Origin: Pinus tabuliformis
Taxonomy: Eukaryota; Streptophyta; Pinopsida; Pinales; Pinaceae
Direction: 5' to 3'
DNA length: 64,000 nt
Assembly (NCBI GenBank): GCA_031772625.1
Contig: CM062805.1
Location: 798,749,119-798,813,118 of the forward strand
Made by a program: the position numbers and the translations under genes
Notes under the pieces: generated by a model
The model's database searches: none
What the model was told of the DNA's origin: nothing
The model's input: the letters and a program-made list of their open reading frames with translations, nothing else
Shown here: positions 21,334 through 32,957 of the stretch, piece after piece
Position numbering within the stretch: position 1 is the stretch's first letter
Layout of the letters: every line of letters begins with the position of its first letter

Positions 21334-24069
21334 CTATAATTTTTGAACAAGAATTTGGCATTTGATTGAGCTTAGTTTCAACTACCCTTGGAAAATTTTG
21401 GTGATGCCAAAATAGATGCGTGAGTTTCACCCTAAACTCGGAGCTTGAGAAGAGGGCATATTCCAGTTGGTGGTAGCAATCATGTGTTTGTTTTTGCTTT
21501 CAATGAGTGCTTGCTATCAATGGAGTGACTTGAAGGTGAGCCAAAAAATAGCGATGGATGCCTATTAGCCCTTAGTTTTGTAAACATATTAAGGATGCTT
21601 GGTCATTATTATTGGTTATTATTAACTTAGTGGGGTTTTTGGTTTGATGATAGTAATGATAAAATAGGGTTTTAAATGTAATGGGTTATGGAAGACATGT
21701 ATTTTTGCATTGTATTTATTACCATCCTCCATTGAATATTATATATTCTTGTACTATATCCATTGTAATAGAGTTTCATGTGCATAAAAAAGTTAAGGGT
21801 TGAAGAGGGTTCTCAACAAGGGAAGTACATACAATAGTTGATGCAAACTAGTCCAATTAATAATAAAGAAGATATGATGCTCTTTGGTATATTTGTAACA
21901 TTTATGTCTAATTGAGTTGTTGTCAATTATATATTAATTTCCAATTTTTTAATTTTTTAATAAAAATTGCAAGATAAATGAAGCCAACACTTCCACTGTC
22001 TCTACACTCTGCAAAAACCCAAACGTCAATGATGATCCCCCTCCATCCTTCCCTCCTAGGTTTCATGTGATCAGTTATCCATATGTCTAAGTTCTATATG
22101 TCAAACATAGTATGAATAATTTAACTGTTATGTTTTTCATGAAAATAAGCTATATTAAAAATACCCAAGTTTTTGTTTTACTTGTGTATCAATGGGTTCT
22201 TAACATAAAGTGTGCATATCTTCTTTATTTTTCATTTGAATTTGATCATTGATAAATAAAAATGGATATATAATGCATGAGAAAAAGTTTTAACCATCTT
22301 TAAAGATAGTGTTTCTTACTTAAAATTCGACAGATCATCACACAAATTCAGCTCAAGAAGATACTACAATGTATTGCTCTCATGATCTACAATGACTATC
22401 AGAAGGAGGAAATCTATGTTATTATGAAGGGTTTTGTTTCCTTGATTCTGTGATCTAAAAATTCAAAGATACTCTCCCTCTCTAGAATAGTTAATTTATG
22501 GCCTACAATGCAACAACTATCGATGGCATATCACAAGCAAACATAAGAGTATCTTTTAACTTTAGTTCCTATATAATGAATGGAAACTACAAATTACTCT
22601 TTTTGAGTAATCATGAATCAATATGGTAACAATAGTTACAAGGATGAGTGCATATTATCAAGGAAATCAATAGCAGGAAAGTGTTAAACCATCGTTATCC
22701 CATGAATTTATTCTACAACAGATCTCCTACTTATTATTATTAGTATTAAGATTATATCTCATTGCATGAGCTACAATGACAACTTTGAAACAAGAGGAAT
22801 TTGTTATCTCACCACATATAATCAATAACCTATGTATTTATTAAATGTTGTTACAACCCAACAACCAATACCAACCCAACTCATGGTTATTTTCTGCTGC
22901 AAAATGACCAATAAATAATACGTGAGATTTTAGAAGGAAATTGTGGTTTACCAATTTTTTTGAGGCTGCAATTTTTCTTTTCTTTTTGGATTCACAGGAA
23001 TGGTTTGTGGCAGTTTTCTTTTTTTGAAATGAGAGTAGAGCCTAGGGCCATAAGTTCCTTTATAGAAAATATACATCCTTTTGAGGTTGGCTCTTCTACA
23101 AAGTGGCTAGCCCTCTAATCGGGTGTTGCCTCTAAGGTGCTATGCTCCCCTTGCAAGGGATCCATGGCCTTAGGACAACACCCCTTTGAAAGGGAGCACA
23201 ACCAATATAACCGTATTTCAAGACAAATCAGTTTATAAAATAGGGAAACATGGTGTGAGCTAACCACATGCCATAACCAACATAAGAAAAATTGTGGAAA
23301 TAAAGAAGTAAATTTAGGTTGAAAACGAATTTTGAATTTTTTCCTCTTTTTGGTTGAACCATCTAACGCAATTGTTTTACAATGTTGTAGCATTATTACG
23401 TTTCTTAATGTAATTCTAACCAACTGATGCCCATTCTTCCCTCAAGAAATTATTCATCTCAAAACATAAGCCATTACCTTCCTTCCTTCACTATGCTCAT
23501 TAAGGGGAAGAAATAGAGATCAAGCCTGGGTAAAACCCTTCCTTCAATGTGTATCTTCCATTTCGTAGTGGAAGCACTCATTCTTTGAAATTTGTCAAAA
23601 AGTGAAAAACAAAAGATGAAATAGGAAAAAGGTAGATTTAGGGTCGAAATGAAAGGATAAAGACTGGGGTTTACTGATTTATTTAGGGTTGAAATGGCTT
23701 TTATAGGGAGGGAGCAATATCGCACCACAAATAATTCAATTTCCAAGTGGGTAATTATCAATAGTGCTTAAGGCATTGAAAGATTAGGAATAGGATTGCT
23801 TACCACATTGGTTTCCTCTATGGTGAAAGAAAGCAAAGAAAGGGGAGTTGGTGCTTACTGTCGTCTCTTCGTTACCCTTTGAACACCTTTCCTCTAGGCA
23901 ACCACCTATGGAATACCTACCCACTCAATGCTCCACCATCTGTGACCACCTAGTTTTCGGCCCTTCTCCACAGAATCCATGGTTCTCAACACTTGGTTTT
24001 CCACATAATTCTCAAATGCTCTAATTCTCTAATGCTCCACACAATGCCTGCAACATATGTATTATATAT
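21334..24069. other. AT-rich intergenic DNA, nothing recognised
   Basis: Several open frames of 60-102 codons occur (for example 23115-23423 and 23474-23761, minus) but none shows recognisable domains. Polymer runs of T/A are common. I see no RNA gene or structured repeat. Confidence 0.5.
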
Positions 24070-24732
24070 TTTATATATTAATATTTGATTTTGATATATG
24101 GTTAGTGAATAGGTGATTAGGTGATATGGTTATTGGATAGTGGTTTGGTTTATAGAGGTTGTGGGATTCTAATGGTTAATAGTAAAATACATTAGAGCTT
24201 ATAGTTGGTAAGGCTTACAATAGTTAAAGATTTAAGGATTGGGATAATGACACCATGGATTTAGTCTTATAATTAAGGGTCAAGAATTATATGTTTTGGG
24301 GTTATAGTGGTTAAAGTGTTATCGAAGGCAGCAAATTTAGGTTAAAATGAACCAAATATTATAAGAGTGATGGGTTATAAGGGTTTAAATATAAGGATTA
24401 TGTTGATTAGGGCTTAGGGCATAGTGGTGATAAGGCTATGTGTTAGTTGTATTATGGTTAGGGGTGATAATTACAAAGGATCAATAATATTATTTTTTAT
24501 TAGGGGTTCAAATGGTTAAGGTTTGGGGTTTAGCATTTAGTGGCAATAGAAGTAAGTGTTAAGGGTTAATGTTTAAGGGTTACTTGTATTATTATTTATA
24601 AGGTTATTTTTTAGTGGTTATAGTTCATCAATTCATAAGGGTTGGAAGTTGTAGGGATTTAGGTTTATCAAGGGTATAAGATGTTGTAAGGTTTAGAGGT
24701 TATAGTCGGTAGTGGAAAAATATACTCAAAGC
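24070..24732 (+). repeat. Degenerate G/T-rich repeat tract (left part)
   Basis: The strand is enriched in variants of TTAGGG, TTAAGGG and GGTTATAGTGG (for example TTAAGGGTTAATG, TTTAAGGGTTAC, GGGTTATAAGGG). The same style resumes at 35135 on the far side of copia B, which inserted into it. It may be very degenerate telomere-like or minisatellite DNA. Confidence 0.5.
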
Positions 24733-24737
24733 ATATA

Positions 24738-25873
24738 TGTAGAAATTTTGAATAATAAACACTTGTTCACAGAGATTGTCCCGATTATACACTATTGTGG
24801 AATACATGCACAATACATAATCTCCTCTACGTTGATCATCAATTTAACAGCATCAAAAACAATGAAACATCAATCGCATGCACACATTAACACAGTATGT
24901 AACCCGGGGAAAGCTTACAACTGAAAACCCCACACTATCTGTATATTAATGATTGAGAACATGTAACAATACATAGTACAATACTCCTCACAAGAACTCA
25001 GTACTATCTCCACATGTTACACACAAAACTAGCTCAGATCCGAACAAGTCACAGGTTCAAAGCTTCTCTGCTGCTTTGCCTGCCTCCACTGCACAATACT
25101 AGGTGAAAATCACGTGAGCACAGGCTATAATTCCTTGGAATTGGCCCACACTGCGCAGTTCTCATTGGCATAACTCAATCCCATTGATTGTGCAAGATCT
25201 CATGCACAACTATAGTCACAACTGATAGAAATCTCAACCTCCAACACCTGTCTCCACTGAACTGTACATGCACTGAGTTAACTGATGTATTCTTCAGTTT
25301 CTTTATGAGTTAATAATTAGTGAATTAATTAATATTTAATTCACACAACTCATCACTAGTGAATTCTTTAGTTAGACTAAAATACAACTAGTTCAACCAA
25401 GTCAAACTAAACACAACTCCATCAACTCCACAATCAACTCCACCAAACTCAACTGCTTGAGTTCTAACTGAAGTCCTGCATGCAATAGCTCAATTGACCC
25501 ACAAAGAAAGCGTATTTCCTTCTGACAGCTGCATGTGCCACATCTGTAGCTCAAACTGAAGTGCTCCAAGAGGATAAGATAATGTTTATAGTCCAAATAT
25601 TATTATGAGACAATAATATTCGACTGTTCTATTTTTAGCCTGGCAGTCTAAAAATAGAAACCTGCCTATATGTCTAAAAATAGAAGTCCATCTATTTTTA
25701 CTGACATGACCAATAATCCACAAATAACATACTGCAACTCATAGACCATGATCCATATGTCTAAAAATAGACATAGTCTAAAAATAGACTTTGCGCCAAA
25801 AATAGCCTGCGGGCCCACTAAGTGAAGGCAACTTCTTTCCACTAAGCTCCATCATCTTGTTGCATTCTCAACA
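24738..25873 (-). repeat. 3' LTR of copia B
   Basis: Plus-strand ends are TGTAGAAATTTTG and TTCTCAACA, so the sense copy runs TGTTGAGAATGC...TACA. About 96% identical by eye to 34017-35129 over the first 180 bases. The sense U3 end carries repeated CArG-like boxes. Confidence 0.92.
25629..25805 (-). promoter_or_regulatory. Cluster of CArG-like boxes in the copia B U3
   Basis: CTAAAAATAG or its complement occurs exactly at 25629, 25648, 25674, 25761 and 25778, and CCAAAAATAG at 25796. The sequence C(A/T)8G is a known MADS-domain binding variant (also the MEF2-type CTA(A/T)4TAG). The same cluster is kept in the 5' LTR at about 34885-35060, with one copy changed. A role in element transcription is inference. 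Confidence 0.55.
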
Positions 25874-26977
25874 CTCCCTCTCAACAAGATATGGATTATC
25901 AGCAACCCCTATCCTGCCTCGGTGGTATTCGAATTTGCTCCTGGTGAGCGCCTTCGTCAAGATATCGGCATCCTGATCCTCCGTTGGAATGTATGAAAGT
26001 AACATGATTCTCCACTGCACACAATCTCTGATATGATGGTACCTGATGTCAATGTGCTTAGATCTATCATGAAATACAGGATTAGCCGAGAGTTTAATGC
26101 AGCTCTGGTTATCACAGTAAATCACAATAGGCTCCAAGTAAGAACCGAACAAACTGACCAGGATCTTCCTCATCCATATAGCCTCGCATGCAGCCAAACT
26201 TGCTGCCATATACTCGGCCTCTACTGAACTGAGTGCCACAGATATTTGCTTCCTGCTGTACCAAGAAACTGTTGTCGATCCGATACTGAAAACCCCTCCT
26301 GATGTGCTCTTTCTATCCATTGGGCTCCCTGCCCAATCTGCATCTGTGAAGCCACATAGCTTCACCTCATCCTCTTGTCTGTAGCACAATCCATATCCCG
26401 ATGTGCCTCTCAAATAATGCAATACATGCTTGCCTGCCTTCCAAAAGAGCTTAGTTGGCTTAACCATAGCTTGTGAAAGCTGGTTAACAGCATAGCATAT
26501 ATCTGGTCGTGTATTGACCAGATACATAAGCGACCCCACCAACCGTCAATAAACAGTGGCATCCACTTCTTTTGCCGAAGTGGCATCCTCCTTCCTCCAA
26601 CCTCCAGGAAGAGGAGTATCAACAGGCTCACAGACATGCATGTTAAACTTCTCCAGTATCTCCCGAGCATACTTACCCTGAGAAACAAATAGTCCATCAC
26701 TGCGCTGCCAAATTTCCAATCCCAGGAAATAATGAAGGAGGCCCAAGTCCTTCATTTCAAACTCCTTAGCAAGATCATCCTTGCATGAAAGTATCAAGAA
26801 CTCATCACCCGTTAGAATCAAATCATCGACATAAAGTACAATGATAAGCAACTCACCCTCCACCACAATCTGGTATAAGTTAGGATCTGCCTCACTCTTG
26901 GATAATCCAAGTCCGGTGAAATAGTTGTCTATCCGTGTGTACCAAGCACGTGGTGCTTGTTTCAACCCATACATCAC
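25868..26977 (-). pseudogene. Copia B reverse transcriptase C-terminus and RNase H
   Basis: Sense order shows [12 protein letters not shown], the RT active-site motif VLYVDDLIL (intact), MKDLGLLHYFLGLEI, then after a single TGA at about 26543 the block LVGSLMYLVNTRPDI and RNase H with DADWAGSPMDRKSTSG, SSVEAEYMA and IYCDNQSCIKL. The frame ends in VEREC with its last codon and stop inside the LTR. It copies element RNA into DNA and degrades the RNA strand. The TGA sits where copia A has an arginine/glutamine pair, consistent with CGA-to-TGA. Confidence 0.9.
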
Positions 26978-27715
26978 TCTCTTGAGCTTTCACACATGCA
27001 ACTCATTGCTGAAGATCTCAAAACCTTCGGGTTGTTCTATGTACACCTCCTCCTCAATGACTCTATTGAGGAACGCAGTCTTCACATCCATTTGATGAAT
27101 GTGCCATCCCATCTGCGCTGAGAGAGAAAGAATCGTCCGTATGGAAGAATACCTTGCGACAGGTGCAAAGGTCTCCTCATAATCAATCCCCTCTATCTGT
27201 GAAAAGCCTTGGGCAAAAAATCTTGCCTTGTACTTCCCCACACTCCCGTCAGCTGCCTGCTTAACTTTGTAGATCCATCTCGAACCCACCACTGATTTCC
27301 CTTCCGGTCTAGGAACAATCTCCCATGCACTGTTTCTGACAATCGAATCATACTCTTCCACCATGGCATCTACCCATGCGGGATCCTCCACAGCTTCCTC
27401 GAAAGAGGATGGCTCAGTCACAACACATTTGCTCACAAGAGCCATGTATCCAGTGTACCGATCAGGTGACTGTCTCTGCCTATGTTGGGTTGTAGGTGGT
27501 CCTACAACTTTCTCTGCATCTTGAGCCAGTCGCTCAGCTTTTGTCAAGCGCTTTCACGCTCTGATGGTTGGCGCTGCATGAGTGGTCTCTTCCACTCCAT
27601 GAACCGCGTCCTGTGGCTGATCCACGTCTTGAAGCTCATCCTTAGGAACTAATAGCTCCTCATCTGCATGCAAGTGTGGCTCCCTCTCAAGCGAACACTT
27701 CATGGCTTTCTCCTC
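26978..27715 (-). pseudogene. Copia B reverse transcriptase N-terminal part
   Basis: Open from 27547 to 26990 with VVGSRWIYKVK, KARFFAQGFSQ, DYEETFAPVARYSSI and the catalytic-D motif MDVKTAFLN. It is in frame with both neighbours; stops at about 26987 (TGA, where relatives have cysteine) and 27545 (TGA) delimit it. The upstream part is the low-complexity integrase-RT linker. Confidence 0.9.
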
Positions 27716-28810
27716 CTAAAATTTTATATCCTGTCGCGCAACAGTATTACCACTATCTGGCAAATACACACGATAGTTGTGGGGCGTATCAGTGTACCCC
27801 ACAAATACCCCAATCTCTGCGGTCGGCTCCAACTTCTTCCTGGCATCCTTCGTCACATGCATGTAAATGTTAGCACCAAAAATTCTCAAATGAGAAAGAT
27901 CAGGCTTCTTACCAGAATAAGCCTCCTCGGGTGTACTCATGCTAAGTATCCTGTGAGGACAACGGTTCTGTACATATACTGCAGTATTGCATGCTTCCAC
28001 CCACAAGTGAAGGGGTAGGCCCTGATCATGCAACATCGCCTGTGCAGCACCCACGATCATTCTGTTCTTCCGCTCAGCAACCCTATTCTGTTGTGGGTTA
28101 TGGGGAGCTATGAGCTCTCTTCGAATCCCTTCTGCACTGCAGAAATCCTTGAACTCGCCAGAGATGTATTCACCACCATTATCGCTCCTAAGAGCCTTCA
28201 CCTTCTTCCCCGGCTCCTTCTCGACCAGTGCTTTGAACTCACAGAACTTTGAGTATGTCTCGCTCTTCTTCTGCATGAAGAAGATCCAGAACTTACGAGA
28301 GAAATCATCAACAAAGATCACATAATACCTTTTTTTTCCTGTTGAAGCTACTGAGAAAGGTCCACACACATCTGTGTGAATTCTCTCAAGGATCGTCGTG
28401 GCATGACTATCCTTCTCGTGAAAGGTGGCTTTCACAAACTTTCCCAAAGTACACCCCTTGCACTGATCTGACTGCACAAGAGTGCCTTTAGGAAGCCCTG
28501 TAGTGATCTGCTACAGTATCTTCAAGGCTCCATGGTGAAGGTGACCCAATCTACTGTGCCACAGCTCGCCATCATCCCGGCTCACCAATCCTTCTGCCTT
28601 GCATGCCATTGCTGCGCATCCATCTACATGCAACTGATAAAAGTTCCTCACTCGAACCCCTATCTTCCAGGTTTCTCTAGTTGTCTTGCTGCGCAGGAAA
28701 GCCTTTCCCTTGCTGAAAACAGCATCATATCCCTTGTATTCTAACATCGCCATAGAGATAAGATTCTTCTTCAATCCCGGAACATGCATCACTTCCTTCA
28801 ATACGAAGGG
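27716..28810 (-). pseudogene. Copia B integrase with protease tail
   Basis: From the sense start: the end of the protease (KEVMHVPGLKKNLISM), the zinc-binding region (LWHSRLGHLHHGALKIL then, after a TAG at 28509-28511, CKGCTLGK) and the core with all three acids present: D in HTDVCGPF, D in RSDNGGEY and E in NRVAERKN. A GKKPDLSHLRIFGA block and the end DIKF precede a TAG at 27714-27716. Both TAGs can come from CAG. Apart from these stops the domain looks functional. Confidence 0.9.
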
Positions 28811-28837
28811 TTTACCAGACTCCCTCTCAAAGGAAAT

Positions 28838-29107
28838 GGCCCAAAGAAATCAATATCATTATATATGTCATTACGCTTTCTTATAAATGCTGCTATGGGC
28901 ATATGTCATTATGCAATCTCAGAATTGATCATATTCGATCACTTCTTTCTCAAGTTACAAGAGGGAGATTCTTTCATTTCATTTATAACGAGAAACAAGT
29001 TCATCGTTCTTGAGTTCATTGTTGCAGTAGCGAGATGAAGTTCTCTCATTATATATGATTGAGTGGTTGCACTCAATTGAGTCATATTGATTCATTGCCT
29101 ATTCATT
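28838..29107. mobile_element. About 265-bp unclassified insertion in the copia B protease
   Basis: The protease reads LGDDGRYSATGIG up to about 29108 and resumes as SFERESGKPFVLK at about 28836. The intervening AT-rich segment is not part of the copia protein. It contains repeated CATTATATATG and TCAATTGAGT-type palindromic strings. No clear terminal inverted repeats or target duplication were found, so MITE is only a possibility. It lacks GT-AG ends on the sense strand, arguing against an intron. Confidence 0.5.
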
Positions 29108-29303
29108 ATCAAAAACCGATACCAGTCGCACTGTATCTACCATCATCGCCCAGCTCGATGTGCACTCCAAGATCTTTGTCCTCCAGATCAGAAAACAAAT
29201 CTCGATCTCCTGTCATGTGAAAAGACGCACCACTGTCCAAGAACCACACTGATCCCATCACACTTGAAACCAAGCACGTGATCAATGAAAAATCAAGCTC
29301 AAA
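29108..29303 (-). pseudogene. Copia B protease active-site segment
   Basis: Directly after the gag stop, the sense frame reads FELDFSLITC, then VWFLDSGASFHMTG, the intact retropepsin D-S-G-A of copia elements, and LGDDGRYSATGIG. The stop before it is TAG where copia A has a glutamine codon, so gag and protease were one frame. Confidence 0.8.
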
Positions 29304-29879
29304 CTACGAGGCTAGAGCCTCTCCTGCTGCAGATCCAGTAGCTTGCTTGTTCTTCTTCTTCTGCGGACAATTAATGGCATAGTGTCTGTGCTGGTGACAG
29401 TGAAAGCACTTCACCTTGGACATGTCCTGCTTCTTGCCTTTCGCACCGGACTGGGAAGCCTTCTTGTTCTTCCCCTTCTTTGCTTTGGCAGCCAAAGCAC
29501 AATTTTCTTCATCAGTTCCCTTTGATGAAGATCCGTCCCTGGTATTCCGCCTAATCTCCTCCTGCACAAGATCTGACCAAAGTCTCTCCCATCCTGGCAA
29601 TTTCTCCCGACCATTGACAGAGTCCTGATAGGAATGCCAACTCTTCGGAAGACCAAGGAGAGCCAAGCTCACCAAGTCCTCATCATCGACAGTCACCCCC
29701 ACACTTCCCAGCTCATCCTTGCACTGAGTGAACTTCGTGAGATACTTGGGCATACTGTCTCCCTTATCGCATTTGATGTTTCTGAGTTTATCTTTGAGCG
29801 CCAGCTTCCTCTGATCACTCTTGCTTTGGAATAGATCTGTCAATGCTTTCCACATCAAGTATGGAGAAGCCTTTCCATG
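29304..29879 (-). pseudogene. Copia B gag, C-terminal three quarters
   Basis: Sense order: KASPYLMWKALTDLF, KLALKDKLRNIKC, LVSLALLGLPKSWHSY, a basic stretch (KAKKGKNKKASQSGAKGKK) and a CCHC knuckle CFHCHQHRHYAINC whose usual glycine before the histidine is arginine. It forms the capsid/nucleocapsid part of the particle. The N-terminal part is at 33527-33763, cut off by the nested insertion after the codons for SSLHG. Confidence 0.88.
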
Positions 29880-30100
29880 TGTTATCACTTAGAACTAAAA
29901 TTGATACATGTAACTTTTTATCCTAGCCCAATGGCAAAGGTCAGTGCTAGTTTAATTTTTGTTTGAATTTTTTCCCTTAGAATTTGGAGTTTTGAAGAGT
30001 TTTTGAGTCAATTTATTCTCAGCTCCCATTGGTTCCCCTCCATCTACCATTTTTCTATAGCCACCTGTTATCTTATGTCAGTCACCGTGCCTATATGCAA

Positions 30101-30196
30101 TTTCGCAGCGCATCATGATTAGGCAGTTTCGCAGCGCATCATTAAAATTTAAAACTAACAGCGCTGCGAAATCATGGATTCGTACATTTCGCAGCG
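30101..30196 (+). repeat. GC-rich motif cluster TTTCGCAGCG upstream of the ORF
   Basis: TTTCGCAGCG occurs at 30101, 30127 and 30187, with an inverted copy GCGCTGCGAAA at 30161-30171, in otherwise AT-rich DNA about 330-420 bases before the ORF. Confidence 0.7.
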
Positions 30197-30522
30197 AGTC
30201 TTTCCCGAAATATCAAGTCTGTTAGGTGAGTCATAGGCCGTGTCTTCTCATGTCAACTCATGTACCTCTCTTATCACATTTTACCACTCATTGCCACTAT
30301 CACCACCACTAGATATGTTGATACGCACGAATTATCATTCCCAAGAAAGACAACCGTGCATAAATCTTAATGATGGCCGTAAGTCTTGCATGAATGACAA
30401 ATCTGCAAGATTACATCTTGAAAGATTTTAAACGAAAAAATTTAAAACTCAAGCGAGGCTGAATTCAAATAGAAGCTGAAACACAATTCCAACCGGAGCT
30501 GGTAGTTATTGTTTGCGAAGAT

Positions 30523-32079
30523 TTGGAAGAATCAATGGAGAAAAAGGAGCACAGATCCGGCAAATGTCTAAGGACTGAGCCTGAAGGCCTGGATATAACG
30601 CTGAGAAATGAAGAGGTGAAGAAAGCATTTAAAAAGACCGGGTGCTGGAAGTTTTGCAAAAAGTTACAAGGAGGACACGCACAGGTAACTAAAGAATTTG
30701 CACTTAACTTCACAGGCTTAAATTCAAAAGTAGCCATGTTAGAATTGCAGGTTTCGCCAGAAGTGATATCTACTGTGACAGAGATCCCACGAGGACAAGA
30801 GGAATGGTTTAAAAACTTCAAATTTGACATGAATCCTTGTAAAGAGTTTTTGAAGGATGAATTTGTAAATGAAGATTTAAGTAAGGCAGTGCCCAGGAAT
30901 TATGTTAAAGAACATTATGCTCACTTACTCACCTGCATACAGAAATATCTGACTTGTGAAGGAAGGTATAACAAGGTTTACTTTTACCATTTTAAACTCC
31001 TTTTGCATTTCACCGGGAAGGTCTCCATAGACTTACCTTTTTATCTGTTCCGTAGTTTGAGTAAGATGTGTGATAAGGTAGAGCTGAGGAAAGAGGATTG
31101 TGAAACCTCTTTGTTTCATCATGGTTTGATCAAACTACTGGTTTTAGATGGACTCCAAAAGATAGACAGAGATTGGAATTCATTCATTTTTATGGCTGGC
31201 TTCAAAAGCCAGACTGGCCTCACTCCTCCACCTGCTAGAGATTTTACAATAGCTGAGCTCCAAACAGAAGCAAGAGCTAAAAGAGTTCCAAAGTCACAGG
31301 TAAGAAAACAAGTGAAGCCACTCATCATCCAAGATCAACCTCAGCAATCAACTAAGGAAAAAGCTCATGGTAAAAAGACTGTACCTGAAACAAGCACATC
31401 TGAAGTAGTCTCAAGGATAAGAACAAGAAGCCAGATGAATAAAGAAAAAGGTAAAGCTATAGCAGTCGAAGAAAGTCCAGTGTCCAAGGCAAGTTTAAAT
31501 GACTTATTACAGGCTATTGAATTTGAGCAGTCTCTACCAGTTCAAATCGATTTAATACAGTCAGAACAAGAAAGCACCAAGAAATCCAAGGCCTCAAAAA
31601 GGCTTAAATTTGATGAGCCAGCTGAAGAGTTCGTTTTTAAACCTAGAAGACCTATGACAAGGAGATTCCAGCAAGTACAGGAAGTACTGCCAAGAACAGA
31701 GGAAACAGGGGAAGAGACACAGAAAAACGTAGGCAAAACGGTCATTACACCTAAAGAAAATAATATAGCAGCCCTGAAGAGCCAATTAGAATCAGCTAAG
31801 TATGAGATTGCCAAATTGAAGAAAGCCATTAGAAGACATGCAGTCATACACGCAAAGTATTATAAAACTCTATGGGAAGGGAATGCAACTGTAGAAGCCC
31901 AGCTGAATTCAGTGGTTGATGGCCATTCACAATTTCACACCTGGACAGTACCAGCAATCAAAGAAGCCAAGTACATCAGAAGGATCAATATGCAACTGAG
32001 AGCTGGGAATAAGGCTATGAAGAAACAAATTGAAGATCTGAAGGCACAGCTAAGCCAGCTTAAAAGACCTGCTAAATGA
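30523..32079 (+). CDS. Uncharacterised 518-aa LTR-borne protein (family also at 53877-55500)
   Basis: I do not recognise a named family. The first ATG is at 30523; a second in-frame ATG 12 bases on (30535) is equally possible. Residues about 30-225 form a folded-looking domain with blocks VKKAFKKTGCWKFC, ELQVSPEVISTVTEIPRG, KYLTCEGRYNKVYFYHFK, LLLHFTGK and LPFYLFRSLSKMCDKV. Residues about 225-410 are Lys/Ser/Pro-rich and probably disordered, with a basic KKSKASKRLKF that could be a nuclear signal. Residues about 415-515 are predicted coiled coil (ALKSQLESAKYEIAKLKKAI, MKKQIEDLKAQLSQL). No stop or frameshift in 1557 bases, in contrast to the surrounding decayed elements. No catalytic motif, signal peptide or membrane segment seen. 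Distant relation to plant transposon ORF1-type domains is possible but untested. Confidence 0.75.
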   Translation: MEESMEKKEHRSGKCLRTEPEGLDITLRNEEVKKAFKKTGCWKFCKKLQGGHAQVTKEFALNFTGLNSKVAMLELQVSPEVISTVTEIPRGQEEWFKNFKFDMNPCKEFLKDEFVNEDLSKAVPRNYVKEHYAHLLTCIQKYLTCEGRYNKVYFYHFKLLLHFTGKVSIDLPFYLFRSLSKMCDKVELRKEDCETSLFHHGLIKLLVLDGLQKIDRDWNSFIFMAGFKSQTGLTPPPARDFTIAELQTEARAKRVPKSQVRKQVKPLIIQDQPQQSTKEKAHGKKTVPETSTSEVVSRIRTRSQMNKEKGKAIAVEESPVSKASLNDLLQAIEFEQSLPVQIDLIQSEQESTKKSKASKRLKFDEPAEEFVFKPRRPMTRRFQQVQEVLPRTEETGEETQKNVGKTVITPKENNIAALKSQLESAKYEIAKLKKAIRRHAVIHAKYYKTLWEGNATVEAQLNSVVDGHSQFHTWTVPAIKEAKYIRRINMQLRAGNKAMKKQIEDLKAQLSQLKRPAK

Positions 32080-32257
32080 GTTTTCATTTCAAGTAAGATT
32101 TTGTTTCAAAATTTTGACAAGTTTGCTTGATCTTATCTTTCTGAAGAAATATAAATTCCTATTCGACCTGTGGAAAGTCTAAAGAAGTTTTTGGAAATCA
32201 AGCACTCAGCTAATAAAGGTCTCAGGTTAAAAACAAGCTGTTTTAAATAACTCAGTA

Positions 32258-32279
32258 GTTTCATAGCGCGCTACGAAAC
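32258..32279 (+). repeat. 22-bp near-perfect palindrome downstream of the ORF
   Basis: GTTTCATAGCG/CGCTACGAAAC pairs over 11 bp with one mismatch and echoes the TTTCGCAGCGC motifs upstream of the ORF. It lies 179 bases after the stop. Confidence 0.65.
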
Positions 32280-32957
32280 TGCTGAAAGTGATGATTTCAA
32301 CGTAAATCAAGCATTTTTGAATTATAAGCGGGAATTTTGAAAGGGAAACGTCTAAAAGGCATACAAGGCATCATCTGAAGCTATCAACAGTCAACCAAGT
32401 CAAGACAAGTGGAGAAAATATATGTTCAAATCCAACTTTAAATTTTTGCCGTAAAGTGAGCACATTTACCACAGTTCAGGATATATCAAACAGTTTACAA
32501 GAAACTTTTGCCTGCACACATGTACATGGGAAAAAGCTTACAACGCATCAAGGACGTGGCAGTCTGCTCCATTTTGGGTAATTAAAAGGATAAAGGACAT
32601 GCTTATTTGCATTCGAATCTTTTGGGGAAAACTAAAGACCAGTAAACAGGGGTAGTTTCCTATCTTTCAGGGCATTGGAAAACATGTGTCATTGAAGACA
32701 ACCATGGAGCCTTGAAGACCATCACAACTAAACTAGAAGGGAACCAGATGTCAAAGAACGAGGAATCATCTTAATTAAAGCCATCATGCATGTAATATGG
32801 AGTTAGAGTCATAGTTGATTTAGATCTCTAAAAAAACTCCAATCAACACTTTGTTGTATTTATTAGTTAGTTAAAGGGTTAATAGGTGTCATTAGAAGTA
32901 GTTTTCGAATTCCCCTCATGCTGGAGGAGGAATCTCGATCAGTTAGAATAAGAGTTC

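Noticed and set aside
23115-23761. Two minus-strand ORFs of 102 and 95 codons considered as host exons
   Set aside because: No domain similarity, no splice context, no supporting neighbours.
30465-30830. 121-codon minus-strand ORF opposite the start of the 518-codon ORF
   Set aside because: Shadow of the long plus-strand ORF, with no domain features of its own.
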